Shown here in pieces: positions 10,136 to 19,630 of a DNA stretch of 64,000 nt (the first letter of the stretch is position 1; each line of letters starts with the position of its first letter). A program made the translations under genes and the position numbers. The notes below the pieces were generated by a model. That model saw only the letters and a program-made list of their open reading frames with translations. It was not told the origin of the DNA and did not search any database. The stretch lies in contig OX465597.1 of the NCBI GenBank assembly GCA_950022295.1, forward strand, positions 259,037,016 through 259,101,015. The letters run 5' to 3'. The DNA comes from Bromus sterilis (lineage: Eukaryota > Streptophyta > Magnoliopsida > Poales > Poaceae).

Positions 10136-13100
10136 TGTAACACCCTCAGTTGCTGTAACAGTAATCATCATCACTGTTGATCATCACTGTTGAATTATCA
10201 CTGTTTGATCTCCCTTGTACCTGATAAAACTTTGTGATGCTCATGATCAAACCTTGTTGTGGTTGATCAACACCCCATGCCCCATGTACTTGAGCCCTTG
10301 GGATCAAAACCCAAAGCCAAATGCACCTTACTCATCCAACAAACCAAACCCTAGTTGAAACTACTTTAAATGGAAATTAAAACAAAGTTGCTGAAATAAA
10401 GTTGTTCCAAAAATCATGGAACTATTTTTGTAAATTGCATAAAATCATTATAATCATGTTGGAACAACTTTGGTAATTTTTGGAGTTGCAGAAAATTCCA
10501 AACAATTCAAACAGTAGGTTAAAACCCTTACTTTGGGCATTTAATATTTAAAATAAATATCAAATGATTTTATTTTGCTGCAAAAACTTTTGTGGCACTG
10601 ACATATAATGTTATACTAATATTGGGACACCTGACCCATTTTACAAAATTGCAAAAGGCACTAAATTAAATACAAACAACAGGACAGTAAACAAAAACCA
10701 GAAAATGGAAAAAACTTTAAAACTCGCCTGGGGCGAGGCCCACCGCAGCCCAGCCCAAACCCCCCCTGTCTTCTTCCTCCCCCAACCACTCCCAACTGCC
10801 CCGTACGGCGCCGACCGTGGGCACGTCACTGCCAGCCCCGCCCTGCCCTCCAACTACTCCCTGCCGCCGCGGTCGCGATAAGGTTGAAGCCCTCGACCCC
10901 CTGGACACCCCCGCACCTCCATTCCCCTCCTCCTCGCCTCCCACGCTTCGGGGAAAGTTTCCCGAGCGCCGCCGTTGCCATTGCCGTGGCCAGGCGCGGC
11001 CAACGTGCTCTAGCCACCTCGCCGTGTTGTCCAGGAGCCGCGTCATCGTCGTCTTCGTCGAGTCCCGCAAGGAGTCGAGCCCTAGTCCACCACGTCGAGC
11101 TCTACTTCATCGTCTTCGTCTTCGGCTCCGGCGGAATCCGCGATGAATTCCGACCGCCTCAGCCCCTCATCGAGCCCGCTGCCACCTCCGTCGTGCTCCT
11201 GGTGAGCTTCCCGTTCGTCGCCAACTGCCCGTTGATGCCCGCTAGGTCCCCGTGCAGAAACCCCCTTGGAGCTGCTCCGGCCGCCGTGGCACGTCGTCGT
11301 AGACGTCGATTTGGTTCGTCCCAGCCCGCGATAAGTGCACCAGTAGGTTCCCCGTGGTGCGTATGTTCATTTTAGATCGTTAGTTAGCTCGATTTCGACT
11401 CGTGGATGCATTCGCCATTGGAGCCCGAGCGACCTGGACCGCCCCATCGCTCTCCCCCACCGTAGATCGAAGCAACGCGTCTCCCCGAACCCATAGCAAC
11501 AAACGGCGTCGAGTTTGTCCGTCGGAATCGGGCGCTAGCTCGAGGTCGCCGGACCTCTGTCTCCGGTGAGCTCGCCGGTGAGCTCCTATGCTACTGCCAG
11601 GCGGGCCCGTCCTGTCAGGAACGTCATTAGGGGCTAATGGCCCACTGACATGTGGGCCCCCACTGTTAATTAGATTTAATAAAACTGTTTTAATTAACAT
11701 GTGAGGCTGACCAGTGGGCCCCCTTTGTCGGTTTGTTATTTAAAAGAATTAATAAGAATTTCCAGTGACTTACATGTGGGTCCAGAGGCATTTTCTAATT
11801 TAATTAAATGTTTTATAAATAACAGAGGCTGACATGTGGGTCCCACATGTCAGCACTGTTCTGGATAATGTTGTGGATAATGTTTTGGATAATGTTTTGG
11901 ATAATGTTTAATAAATAATAAAATAAATCTAGAAAATCATTTAAATTGATTTAAACTTTGAAATTCAATAACTTTTAAACCGTAACTCGGATTCAAAAAC
12001 TTTATACATGAAAGTTGATCAGAAAAATATAACGAATACGAATACGCTATCCGTATGTCTACCACACCCCTCTAACACAACGAACATCGAACATTCCCCC
12101 TCCGGGCCGTCTGTCCGATAAATTGTCCGGTACCGTTAGAGTGCCCGGATGAATTTATTCCAAACACAAATGTTGTCCGGAATGATTCAACTAACACGGA
12201 TACACCCCTCTTATGTTGTTCCGGTAACCACGACACCTCCGGCTTGATCCTTCCCCCTCCGGACACCCTGTCCGGTAATCATCCAGAGCCGGTAGTTCAT
12301 CCTCAGATGAATTTCCGTCCGAGCAACGTGCATTGCACCACGTTAGAATACCGTTAACATTTCATCTATCATGTCATGCATCTGTTTGTATTTGCTTTAT
12401 GTGTATTTACTGTTTCTTCCCCCCCCTTAATCTCCGGTAGACCCCGCTGCTGCCGTCGACTACACCGCTGCTGAGTACGACTACGTCGTCGACGACCCTA
12501 CTACTACCGTCGAGCTTGCAGGCAAGCAGAGCCATTCTCTTCCCCAGATATCGCCTATCTTTCCGTACATTTCTTGCACTAGGCATTGTTACTGCTGCTG
12601 CTACGTTACAATCCTATTCAATTGCATAGCCTGTTTTTGTCGCCCCTTGATGTACCTCTTTTATCCTATGCTGCCTATTATTATTATTATGCATTATTCA
12701 GCAGTGAGCCCTGCACATTGTTAGCTAGGATTAGATAGAGGGCCGTGATCACTCAGGGGAGTGGACGCGGATACTTATATTATAACTGCACAGGTACGGT
12801 ACAATGCAGACACCGTCAAAGGCCCCTATCTGGGTTATGCCTAGTCACCTCAAGTGTGAGCTATCAAGGAGTAATCTTTGTACTCCACTCGAGGCTGACT
12901 TTGTCTTGACGCCATAGGGTCCTGTAAACGGTTGTCCTTCAGGTAAGAAGTCGGGCGACCCAACGGTGCCCGCGAGAGGTATTGCGACGGGACGACAGGG
13001 AGGGTACGACCAGTGTACCGGTGTGCTTGGCCCCTGATCGTTGGCCGCGAGAGTTACCAAACCACGAAAGTCGAGCTCCTCCAGGAGCACACGCGAGACA

Positions 13101-14483
13101 AGGTAAGGAAATGGTTCACCTTGTTGGTAACCGCAGTGACTTGGTGGGACGACGGGGCAGGCACCGATGTACTGGTGGTCCCGGCTGCTGTCGTTGTCCG
13201 CGGGTCAGTTAAGTCGAGGCAACGATAACGGTTGTCACGCAGGTTAATTAAAATGCTAAATGGTTCAGTGAATGTCTTGAGTTGGCTATATGCCATGTAC
13301 GCACTACCTACCCGTGGGAACTACGAGTTATGGGCTCCTCCGCTTCTTAGTGTCGTCCGAGGACTTTTCAGACGTCAGCAGTACCGCGGCCTGCGCCGGG
13401 AAGTGGTGTTGTCTTATTTGCTCGAGCGGTGTGTCTTATTTGGATTTGCTTCAACTTCACCGACCAGCCTCGCACCGTGCAGGAGTACGTCGGGGTTAGG
13501 GTCCAAAGCCCCGCGTACATAGGATATAGTCCGGCGGATGACCTCTCTGTTGAGTTTGAAAGATGGGCTATGAAGTGTCGGATAGCCTCGGTGGAGCGTT
13601 CCCTAACAAGGTTCCCGCCACCCTGGAGATCCGTGCGTGTAGCGTAACACAAGTGCACCCCTGCAGGGAAGATTGATCTATCGATAGCCGAGTCCACGGT
13701 AACAGGACACTTTATGCTGAAGCTGGATCCTACCACTAGAAAATATTATTAAACTGTATGGTTCCGGGTTCACTTCCTCGCGGGGATGTCGACGAGGTGA
13801 ATTCGGAGGCATTGTTAATTATTACAACTTATTATTATTCAATGTTGCAGCAACTTCTGCTTCATTGTTACTTTACTGCTTTATATCAACTGTTGGCTGA
13901 TTCTTACCTCATGCTGCAAGACATCGTCGGAAGATGCTAGTCTTCGTTAGGCCTAGCTTCTTACCCTTGCTCTGAACTTCTGTCTTCAGTCCACTATATA
14001 CAGCCTCTTCATTCCGTTGATATCATGCATAATTCTTAGTAGCGAACGTAAGACTCGCGGGTATACTAGATACTCACCTGCTTTATTTCCTTTACTGTTT
14101 TTCCTGATCGGCCGCTGCAGCCGACGTTGGAGCCCAGGAGCAGGAGTACCCCGGAGGCGCCTACTACGACGTCGAGTTCCCCGTTGACCAGGAGTAGTAC
14201 TGTGGATCCCCGGCAGGAGGCCTCGCCTTTTTGTTCTGTATCTCTGATGTGATTTGTGCTAGCCTTCTTAAGGCAAAAAATTGACTAACTATGTCTGTAC
14301 TCAGATATTATGGCTTGTATGACTTATATATTCGGGTCCGTGTGACCCCCTCTATTGTAATATATTTGTTTATCCTTTTGTGTTTAGTGTTGTGCTGTGA
14401 TATTATCACCGTGGCACCCTAATCTCAGTCGTGTACCCTGTGTGTATGATTACTGTACACGGTCTGATTTTGGGGGCGTCACA
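10136..14483 (+). repeat. 5' LTR of element D
   Basis: The 4,348-bp LTR is co-linear with 19631-23998. It has a GC-rich pyrimidine-biased block at about 10720-11380 and a perfect palindrome with 13-bp arms at 11828-11854. A TGGATAATGTTT tandem run lies at 11862-11909, and a TATTATTAT microsatellite near 12677. Relative to the 3' LTR it lacks about 30 bp near 11431 and has one extra 12-bp repeat unit. Open frames in the GC-rich block occur on both strands and are not genes. Confidence 0.92.
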
Positions 14484-14486
14484 AGT

Positions 14487-14499
14487 TGGTATCAGAGCC
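14487..14499 (+). promoter_or_regulatory. primer-binding site of element D, initiator tRNA-Met type
   Basis: TGGTATCAGAGCC, three bases after the LTR end, is complementary to the 3' end of plant initiator tRNA-Met, the usual primer of chromoviruses. Confidence 0.9.
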
Positions 14500-15139
14500 G
14501 ACTGCCTGTAGGAAGCCACCCCACCACTACCTGGTCGATGTTGAGTCTAGACTTTGAAAAACTATTTTGCTAACTTAATATTTGGCTTATGGGCCCACAT
14601 CGATGTCACTACGTGTGATATCTATGGTATTAGGATCCTTTTCTTCTTACCTATGCTCTGGGAATCTGCTCTCTTATCCTTGCTGGTAAGTTTAAAAAAA
14701 ATCTGACATTAGGATCACGTTCTCTTGATTCCACCCGGCGTTTTTTGGTGCTTCCCCCCATTGATTGAGTCGTGTCGCAGGCGTCGTACGCCAGATCCCA
14801 GACCGCGGATCCCATTCTCATTCTGGGCAGGCCGCGCATTCTCTGGCATCAACTCCTGTGGCCAACAGTTTTCTTGCGGCGTGATTGACATAGTGGAATC
14901 TATGTCGCGTCGTGTAATCCTTACCGCGGTCTGCGCGCCGCCTAGAGAGTCCTTTTTCCTTAATTTCTACGACGTTACGCTGCCCGATTTTCGGTTGATT
15001 CTATGTGTGGATGTGTATGTCTTATATGACTACTCCTATATATCCGCGCCTCCTCTTTGTTGTCGCTTTACCTCTTACTCGTTTCCGATATTTTCGTTAA
15101 GTTGTTCATCGCTGAAATACCCCTGTTAATTCTAGCAGG
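14500..15139 (+). other. untranslated leader of element D
   Basis: About 640 bases lie between the primer-binding site and the gag start. A 134-codon frame (14725-15129) has no recognisable domain and I do not consider it a gene. The region should contain the packaging signal, but none can be identified by eye. Confidence 0.6.
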
Positions 15140-16099
15140 ATGGCTGGTCGTGGTGGTCGTGGTCGTGGTCGTGCTGCCAACGACCCACCTCCGCCGCCGG
15201 ATTACATGGCCGCGATGATGCAGCAGTTCGAGATGAATCGTCAGTTCATGCAGAATATCATGGCTCAGTTCCCCCAGCCGAATCAGAATGGGCACCACCA
15301 TCAGCATGCCACCGTGACTCTGCACGACTTCACCCGCCTCAACCCCACTATGTTCCGCAACACTGTTCAGCCGCTGGATGCTGATGACTGGCTTCGCGAC
15401 ATCACTCACGAGCTGGAGTCTGCTAATGTTGATCCAGCCGACTATGTGAACTTTGCGTCTTACCATCTGAAAGGCGCCGCTGCTCAGTGGTGGAGCACCC
15501 ACAAGCATTCCCTGCCAGTTGAAGAAGCCATCACTTGGGATGAATTTCAGTCTGCCTTCCGCGCCCGCTACATTCCTCAGGGGATCATGGATCTTAAGGC
15601 GGAAGAATTCCGTAACCTCACTCAGGGCGATATGACTGTTGAAGCCTATCAGCGCGAGTTCCTCAACCTCTCTCGCTATGCGGAAGGAGAGATCACCACT
15701 GATGCTCGCAGGCAGCAGAAGTTCCGTCGTGGCCTCAACCCTGAACTCAGGCTCGCTCTTGCCGTTCATGATTTCGCCAACTTCGCCACCATGGTGAACA
15801 AGGCTATCACCGTCGAGACTGCCCAGATGGAGCACAAGAACTCTCTGAAGCGCTACCGTGACGTTGGCTCATCTTCGGGCGCAACGCAGAAGCGTCGTAT
15901 CTGGCTCCCTACCAGTGTGACTCATTCAGCTGTCCCTGCTCCAAGGCCGTCTTATGCTGTACCCCGTCTGCCTCCACCACCGCAGATGCCAAGAGCTCTG
16001 CCTGCACCACCCAATGCTACACCCCTTCGTCCTCAGGATGGGCTATGCTTCATGTGCCGCCAACCTGGGCATTTTTCCAGAGAGTGCCCCCAGAAATAG
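15140..16099 (+). CDS. gag: element D Gag (capsid and zinc knuckle), ends at an in-frame TAG
   Basis: The 319-residue polyprotein starts MAGRGGRGRGRAANDPPPPP at the first ATG after the leader. A retrotransposon Gag domain follows, with DADDWLRDITHELE (about residues 80-93), GAAAQWWSTH (about 113-122) and LTQGDMTVEAYQREFLNLSRYAEGE in the second half of the domain. A CCHC knuckle (CFMCRQPGHFSREC) closes it at about residues 303-316. The TAG at 16097-16099 follows directly. Pol lies downstream in the same frame, and in B and C the corresponding gag-protease junction has no stop here, so the TAG is probably a point mutation of a Gln codon. Gag would form the particle that packages element RNA in the cytoplasm. 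Confidence 0.9.
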   Translation: MAGRGGRGRGRAANDPPPPPDYMAAMMQQFEMNRQFMQNIMAQFPQPNQNGHHHQHATVTLHDFTRLNPTMFRNTVQPLDADDWLRDITHELESANVDPADYVNFASYHLKGAAAQWWSTHKHSLPVEEAITWDEFQSAFRARYIPQGIMDLKAEEFRNLTQGDMTVEAYQREFLNLSRYAEGEITTDARRQQKFRRGLNPELRLALAVHDFANFATMVNKAITVETAQMEHKNSLKRYRDVGSSSGATQKRRIWLPTSVTHSAVPAPRPSYAVPRLPPPPQMPRALPAPPNATPLRPQDGLCFMCRQPGHFSRECPQK

Positions 16100-16243
16100 A
16101 AGCAACTGGTAGTTCACCCCTCTGGCCGTGGAAATGGTCGTGGCAACAAAAGGACCCCCAACTATAATACTGGGTCTGCTGCTTATGCTCGTGGACATGC
16201 TAACCACGTCAATGTTGAAGAAGCTCAGCAACAACCCGCTACC
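16100..16243 (+). pseudogene. element D gag-pol linker, open in frame after the TAG
   Basis: This stretch is in the same frame as gag and pol and has no stop. It joins the knuckle to the protease and is rich in Gly, Arg, Asn and Gln. It is listed separately because it lies between the TAG and the first downstream ATG (16244). It supports the view that gag and pol were one polyprotein. Confidence 0.7.
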
Positions 16244-19200
16244 GTGATGGGTACCCTTCTCGTTAATTCTGTATCTGCTGCTGTTTTATTTGATACAGGA
16301 GCATCGCATTCATTCATGTCGGAAGCATTTCCATTTTCGCATAACTTCAAGTACGAAACGATGAAACCCCCGATGGTTGTTCGCACCCCGATTGGCCAAT
16401 GCCGAACCACCATGATTGTGCCAAACACCACCATTGAAATCGAAGGAGTTGAATTCTTTGCGTCGCCCATCCTCCTGAAGTCTTCCACCATAGACCTCAT
16501 TCTAGGAATGGATTGGTTGAAATTTCACGATGCCGCACTGTATTGTGGCACCAAGTCTGTCCAGCTTTTTCACCCCTCCGGTGGGATTGTTAACCACACC
16601 GCCCGAGTTACCCGTAATGCTGAAACACAGATCTTTATGGTGAATGCTTTGAATGTCTCACCTTTGAAAGGCATCGCGAACGTTCCGGTCGTTCGCGATT
16701 TTCCCGACGTCTTCCCAGAAGAACTGCCGGGAATACCCCCGATCAGAGAAGTTGAATTCGTCATCGACTTGAAGCCAGGCACTGTTCCTATTGCCAAGCG
16801 TCCTTACAAGATGCTGCCACATGAACTCCTTGAACTTAAGGAGGAAATCGACAAGGCACTTCAGAAAGGATTCATTCGCCCCAGTTCCTCAGCTTGGGGA
16901 GCACCTTCGCTCTTTGTCAAGAAGAGCGATGGGACAAACCGATTGGTCCAAGATTATCGGCCCATCAACCAAGCCACCATCCAGAACAAATACCCACTTC
17001 CCCGGATCAACGATCTGTATGATCAACTTGCCGGATCCAAGGTGTTTTCTAAACTCGACTTGAGGTTGGGTTATCACCAAATCCGAGTCCGTGATGAGGA
17101 CATTCCGAAGACTGCCTTCATTACTCGCTATGGTTCATATGAGTACACCGTCATGTCCTTTGGCTTAACCAATGCTCCAGCCACCTTCTCCAGATTGATG
17201 AATTATATTTTCATGGAGTACCTCGACCAGTTCGTCGTGGTTTATCTGGATGATATATTGATATATTCCAAGAATGAAGAAGAACATGCTGAACATCTTC
17301 GTCTTATACTGGAGAAGCTTCGAGAACACAAACTCTACGCTAAGTTTTCCAAGTGTGAATTCTGGCTTCCCGAAGTAACCTACCTTGGACATGTGATTTC
17401 CAAGGATGGCATTGCCGTCACCCCAGAACGTATCCAGGCTATTCTTGACTGGACTCCTCCCAAGACCGTCAAGCAAGTCCGCAGTTTCCTCGGACTCGCT
17501 AGCTATTGCCGCCGTTTCGTCGAGAATTTCTCCAAGATTACCAGTCCTCTGACTAATCTGCTTCACAAAGGCGTCAAGTTTGAGTGGACAGATAAATGTC
17601 AAGAAAGTTTTCAAGCCCTCAAGGACAAGCTAACTTCTCCCCCGGTGCTCGCTCCCCCTGATACTCAGAAGGACTTCGTGATATATTGCGACGCGTCTCG
17701 TGAAGGATTAGGCTGTGTCCTATTGCAAGAGCGCAAGGTGATTGCTTATGGCTCTCGTCAGTTGCGTGCTCACGAAGAAAAATACCCGACACATGATCTC
17801 GAATTAGCAGCAGTAATTTATGCATTGAAGCTGTGGCGACATTACCTCGTCGGTAATCGTTGCGAGGTCTACACCGATCACCAAAGTCTGAAGTACCTGT
17901 TTACTCAGCCAGACCTGAATCTTCGTCAACAACGATGGCTCGAGACAATAGCCGACTTCAACATGGATATTTCATATACCCCGGGCAAGGCTAATGGGAT
18001 GGCCGATGCCTTGAGCCGCAAGTCTTACTGTTCTGAACTTGAGGTTCAGGTGCAGCAACCACTTCTGTATGAAGAGTTTCGCAAGTTGAATCTCGAGATT
18101 GTTCCTCAAGGTTACGCCAATAACCTGGTCCTCGAGTCAAAACTCGACGCCCTAATCAAGAGTAGACAATCTCTGGCCCCTGACATTGTGAAGATCAAGC
18201 AGGACATCGCCGAGGGAAAGCCCTCCTCTTTTACCATTGATGCTAACGATGGTGATACTGTGTACTTCAAGGGCCGCTTAGTAGTTCCTGTGAGCCCGCC
18301 CCTCATTAACTGTGGTCCGGATATCATGGAAGAAGCCCATAACTCTACCTTGTCAATCCACCCTGGCAGTACCAAGATGTATAAATACCTTCGTCAACGG
18401 TACTGGTGGCCTTACATGAAGCAAGACATCGCCCGTTATGTTTCTCAATGTGACGTTTGCAGTCGCGTCAAGGCCGGACATCAGAAACCTGCTGGTTGGT
18501 TGCGACCACTCCCTCCTCCTGATTGGAAGTGGGACAAAGTCGAAATGGACTTCGTCACCGGTTTTCCTAAGTCACAGAAAGGTAACGATGCCATCTTTGT
18601 CGTCATCGACCGATTCTCCAAGATTGCACACTTCCTGCCGGTCAAGGAGACGATCACTGCTAGTCAGTTGGCACACTTGTATATCTGCCGAATTGTGTCA
18701 CTCCACGGTATTCCGTTGGAGATCAGTTCAGACCGTGGCAGCATCTTCACCTCACGATACTGGAATAGTTTCATGGAAGCTTTCGGGACTCGTCTGAACC
18801 TCAGCACCGCTTATCACCCCCAGTCGCAAGGCCAAGTTGAACGAGTTAATCAAGTGCTAGAAGACATGCTTCGCGCTTGTGTCCTTTCTTTCGGCATGAA
18901 ATGGGAGGATGCCCTCCCGTACGCGGAATTCTCGTACAACAATAGCTATCAGGCTAGCTTGAAGATGGCCCCCTTCGAAGTTCTATACGGACGTAAATGT
19001 CGAACCCCCCTGAATTGGTCAGGAACTGGGGAACGACCCTACTTCGGACCGGATCTTGTCCAAGAAGCTGAAGAACAAGTTCGCATTGTGCAAGAAAATC
19101 TCAAGGCCGCACAGTCTCGTCAGAAGAGCAACTATGACCGCAAACACCGTGAAATGGAGTATCAGCCTGGTGAATACGCATACCTCCGTGTCACTCCCAT

Positions 19201-19429
19201 GAGGGGCACTCATCGCTTCGGTATCAAGGGCAAGTTGGCTCCTCGCTACATTGGCCCGTTCCGTATCCTTTCCAGGAGTGGACCCGTGGCATACCGGTTG
19301 GAATTGCCGCCGAACCTCTCCCAAGTCCACGATGTCTTCCATGTGTCGCAACTCCGTCGCTGCTTCAAGGATCCTATCCGCGAAGTGGAGCATGATATGA
19401 TCGAGCTGCAACAAGACTTAACTTATTGA
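16244..19429 (+). CDS. pol: element D Pol: protease, reverse transcriptase, RNase H, integrase
   Basis: 1,061 codons are open. The aspartic protease active site is LFDTGASHSF at about residue 15, with ILGMDWL later. The RT carries FSKLDLRLGYHQI and the catalytic YLDD at residues 334-337 (17243-17254). RNase H begins near VIYCDASREGLGC (about residue 480). The integrase has an HHCC zinc domain ending CDVCSRVKAGH. Its DDE core is complete: MDFVTGF (about 768), SSDRGSIFTS and HPQSQGQVERVNQ. The C-terminal GPFRILSRSGPVAYRLELP and VHDVFHVSQLRR motifs are typical of gypsy integrases. The TGA at 19427-19429 truncates the protein before the chromodomain-like tail. All catalytic residues I could check are present. 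Confidence 0.93.
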   Translation: MMGTLLVNSVSAAVLFDTGASHSFMSEAFPFSHNFKYETMKPPMVVRTPIGQCRTTMIVPNTTIEIEGVEFFASPILLKSSTIDLILGMDWLKFHDAALYCGTKSVQLFHPSGGIVNHTARVTRNAETQIFMVNALNVSPLKGIANVPVVRDFPDVFPEELPGIPPIREVEFVIDLKPGTVPIAKRPYKMLPHELLELKEEIDKALQKGFIRPSSSAWGAPSLFVKKSDGTNRLVQDYRPINQATIQNKYPLPRINDLYDQLAGSKVFSKLDLRLGYHQIRVRDEDIPKTAFITRYGSYEYTVMSFGLTNAPATFSRLMNYIFMEYLDQFVVVYLDDILIYSKNEEEHAEHLRLILEKLREHKLYAKFSKCEFWLPEVTYLGHVISKDGIAVTPERIQAILDWTPPKTVKQVRSFLGLASYCRRFVENFSKITSPLTNLLHKGVKFEWTDKCQESFQALKDKLTSPPVLAPPDTQKDFVIYCDASREGLGCVLLQERKVIAYGSRQLRAHEEKYPTHDLELAAVIYALKLWRHYLVGNRCEVYTDHQSLKYLFTQPDLNLRQQRWLETIADFNMDISYTPGKANGMADALSRKSYCSELEVQVQQPLLYEEFRKLNLEIVPQGYANNLVLESKLDALIKSRQSLAPDIVKIKQDIAEGKPSSFTIDANDGDTVYFKGRLVVPVSPPLINCGPDIMEEAHNSTLSIHPGSTKMYKYLRQRYWWPYMKQDIARYVSQCDVCSRVKAGHQKPAGWLRPLPPPDWKWDKVEMDFVTGFPKSQKGNDAIFVVIDRFSKIAHFLPVKETITASQLAHLYICRIVSLHGIPLEISSDRGSIFTSRYWNSFMEAFGTRLNLSTAYHPQSQGQVERVNQVLEDMLRACVLSFGMKWEDALPYAEFSYNNSYQASLKMAPFEVLYGRKCRTPLNWSGTGERPYFGPDLVQEAEEQVRIVQENLKAAQSRQKSNYDRKHREMEYQPGEYAYLRVTPMRGTHRFGIKGKLAPRYIGPFRILSRSGPVAYRLELPPNLSQVHDVFHVSQLRRCFKDPIREVEHDMIELQQDLTY

Positions 19430-19594
19430 GAACATCCGAGCCGCATTCTCGATCAGTCTGAGCGTCGAACCCGCAACAAGACCGTCAAGTTCCTCAAGGT
19501 TCAGTGGTCGAATCATTCTGAAGATGAAGCCACTTGGGAACGCGAAGATCGCCTTCGCGATGAATACCCAGATCTTTTCCTCTCTACCACTTAA
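19430..19594 (+). pseudogene. element D chromodomain-like integrase tail, cut off by TGA
   Basis: The pol frame continues past the TGA to a TAA at 19592-19594. It contains FLKVQWSNHSEDEATWERED, which matches the chromodomain-type tail of chromovirus integrases and the corresponding ends of B and C. In chromoviruses this domain helps steer integration to chromatin. The upstream TGA removes it from the translated protein unless read through. Confidence 0.8.
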
Positions 19595-19617
19595 ATTCTC
19601 GGGACGAGAATTCTTGT

Positions 19618-19630
19618 AGTGGGGGAGATT
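19618..19630 (+). promoter_or_regulatory. polypurine tract of element D
   Basis: AGTGGGGGAGATT lies immediately before the 3' LTR, the expected place and composition for the plus-strand primer. Confidence 0.85.

Noticed and set aside
10717..11375. Conserved open frames repeated at 20156-20870
   Set aside because: The repetition is explained by the two LTRs of element D. The frames are in pyrimidine-biased GC-rich sequence and are open on both strands.
15068..15835. 255-codon minus-strand frame
   Set aside because: It is the antisense shadow of the element D gag gene.
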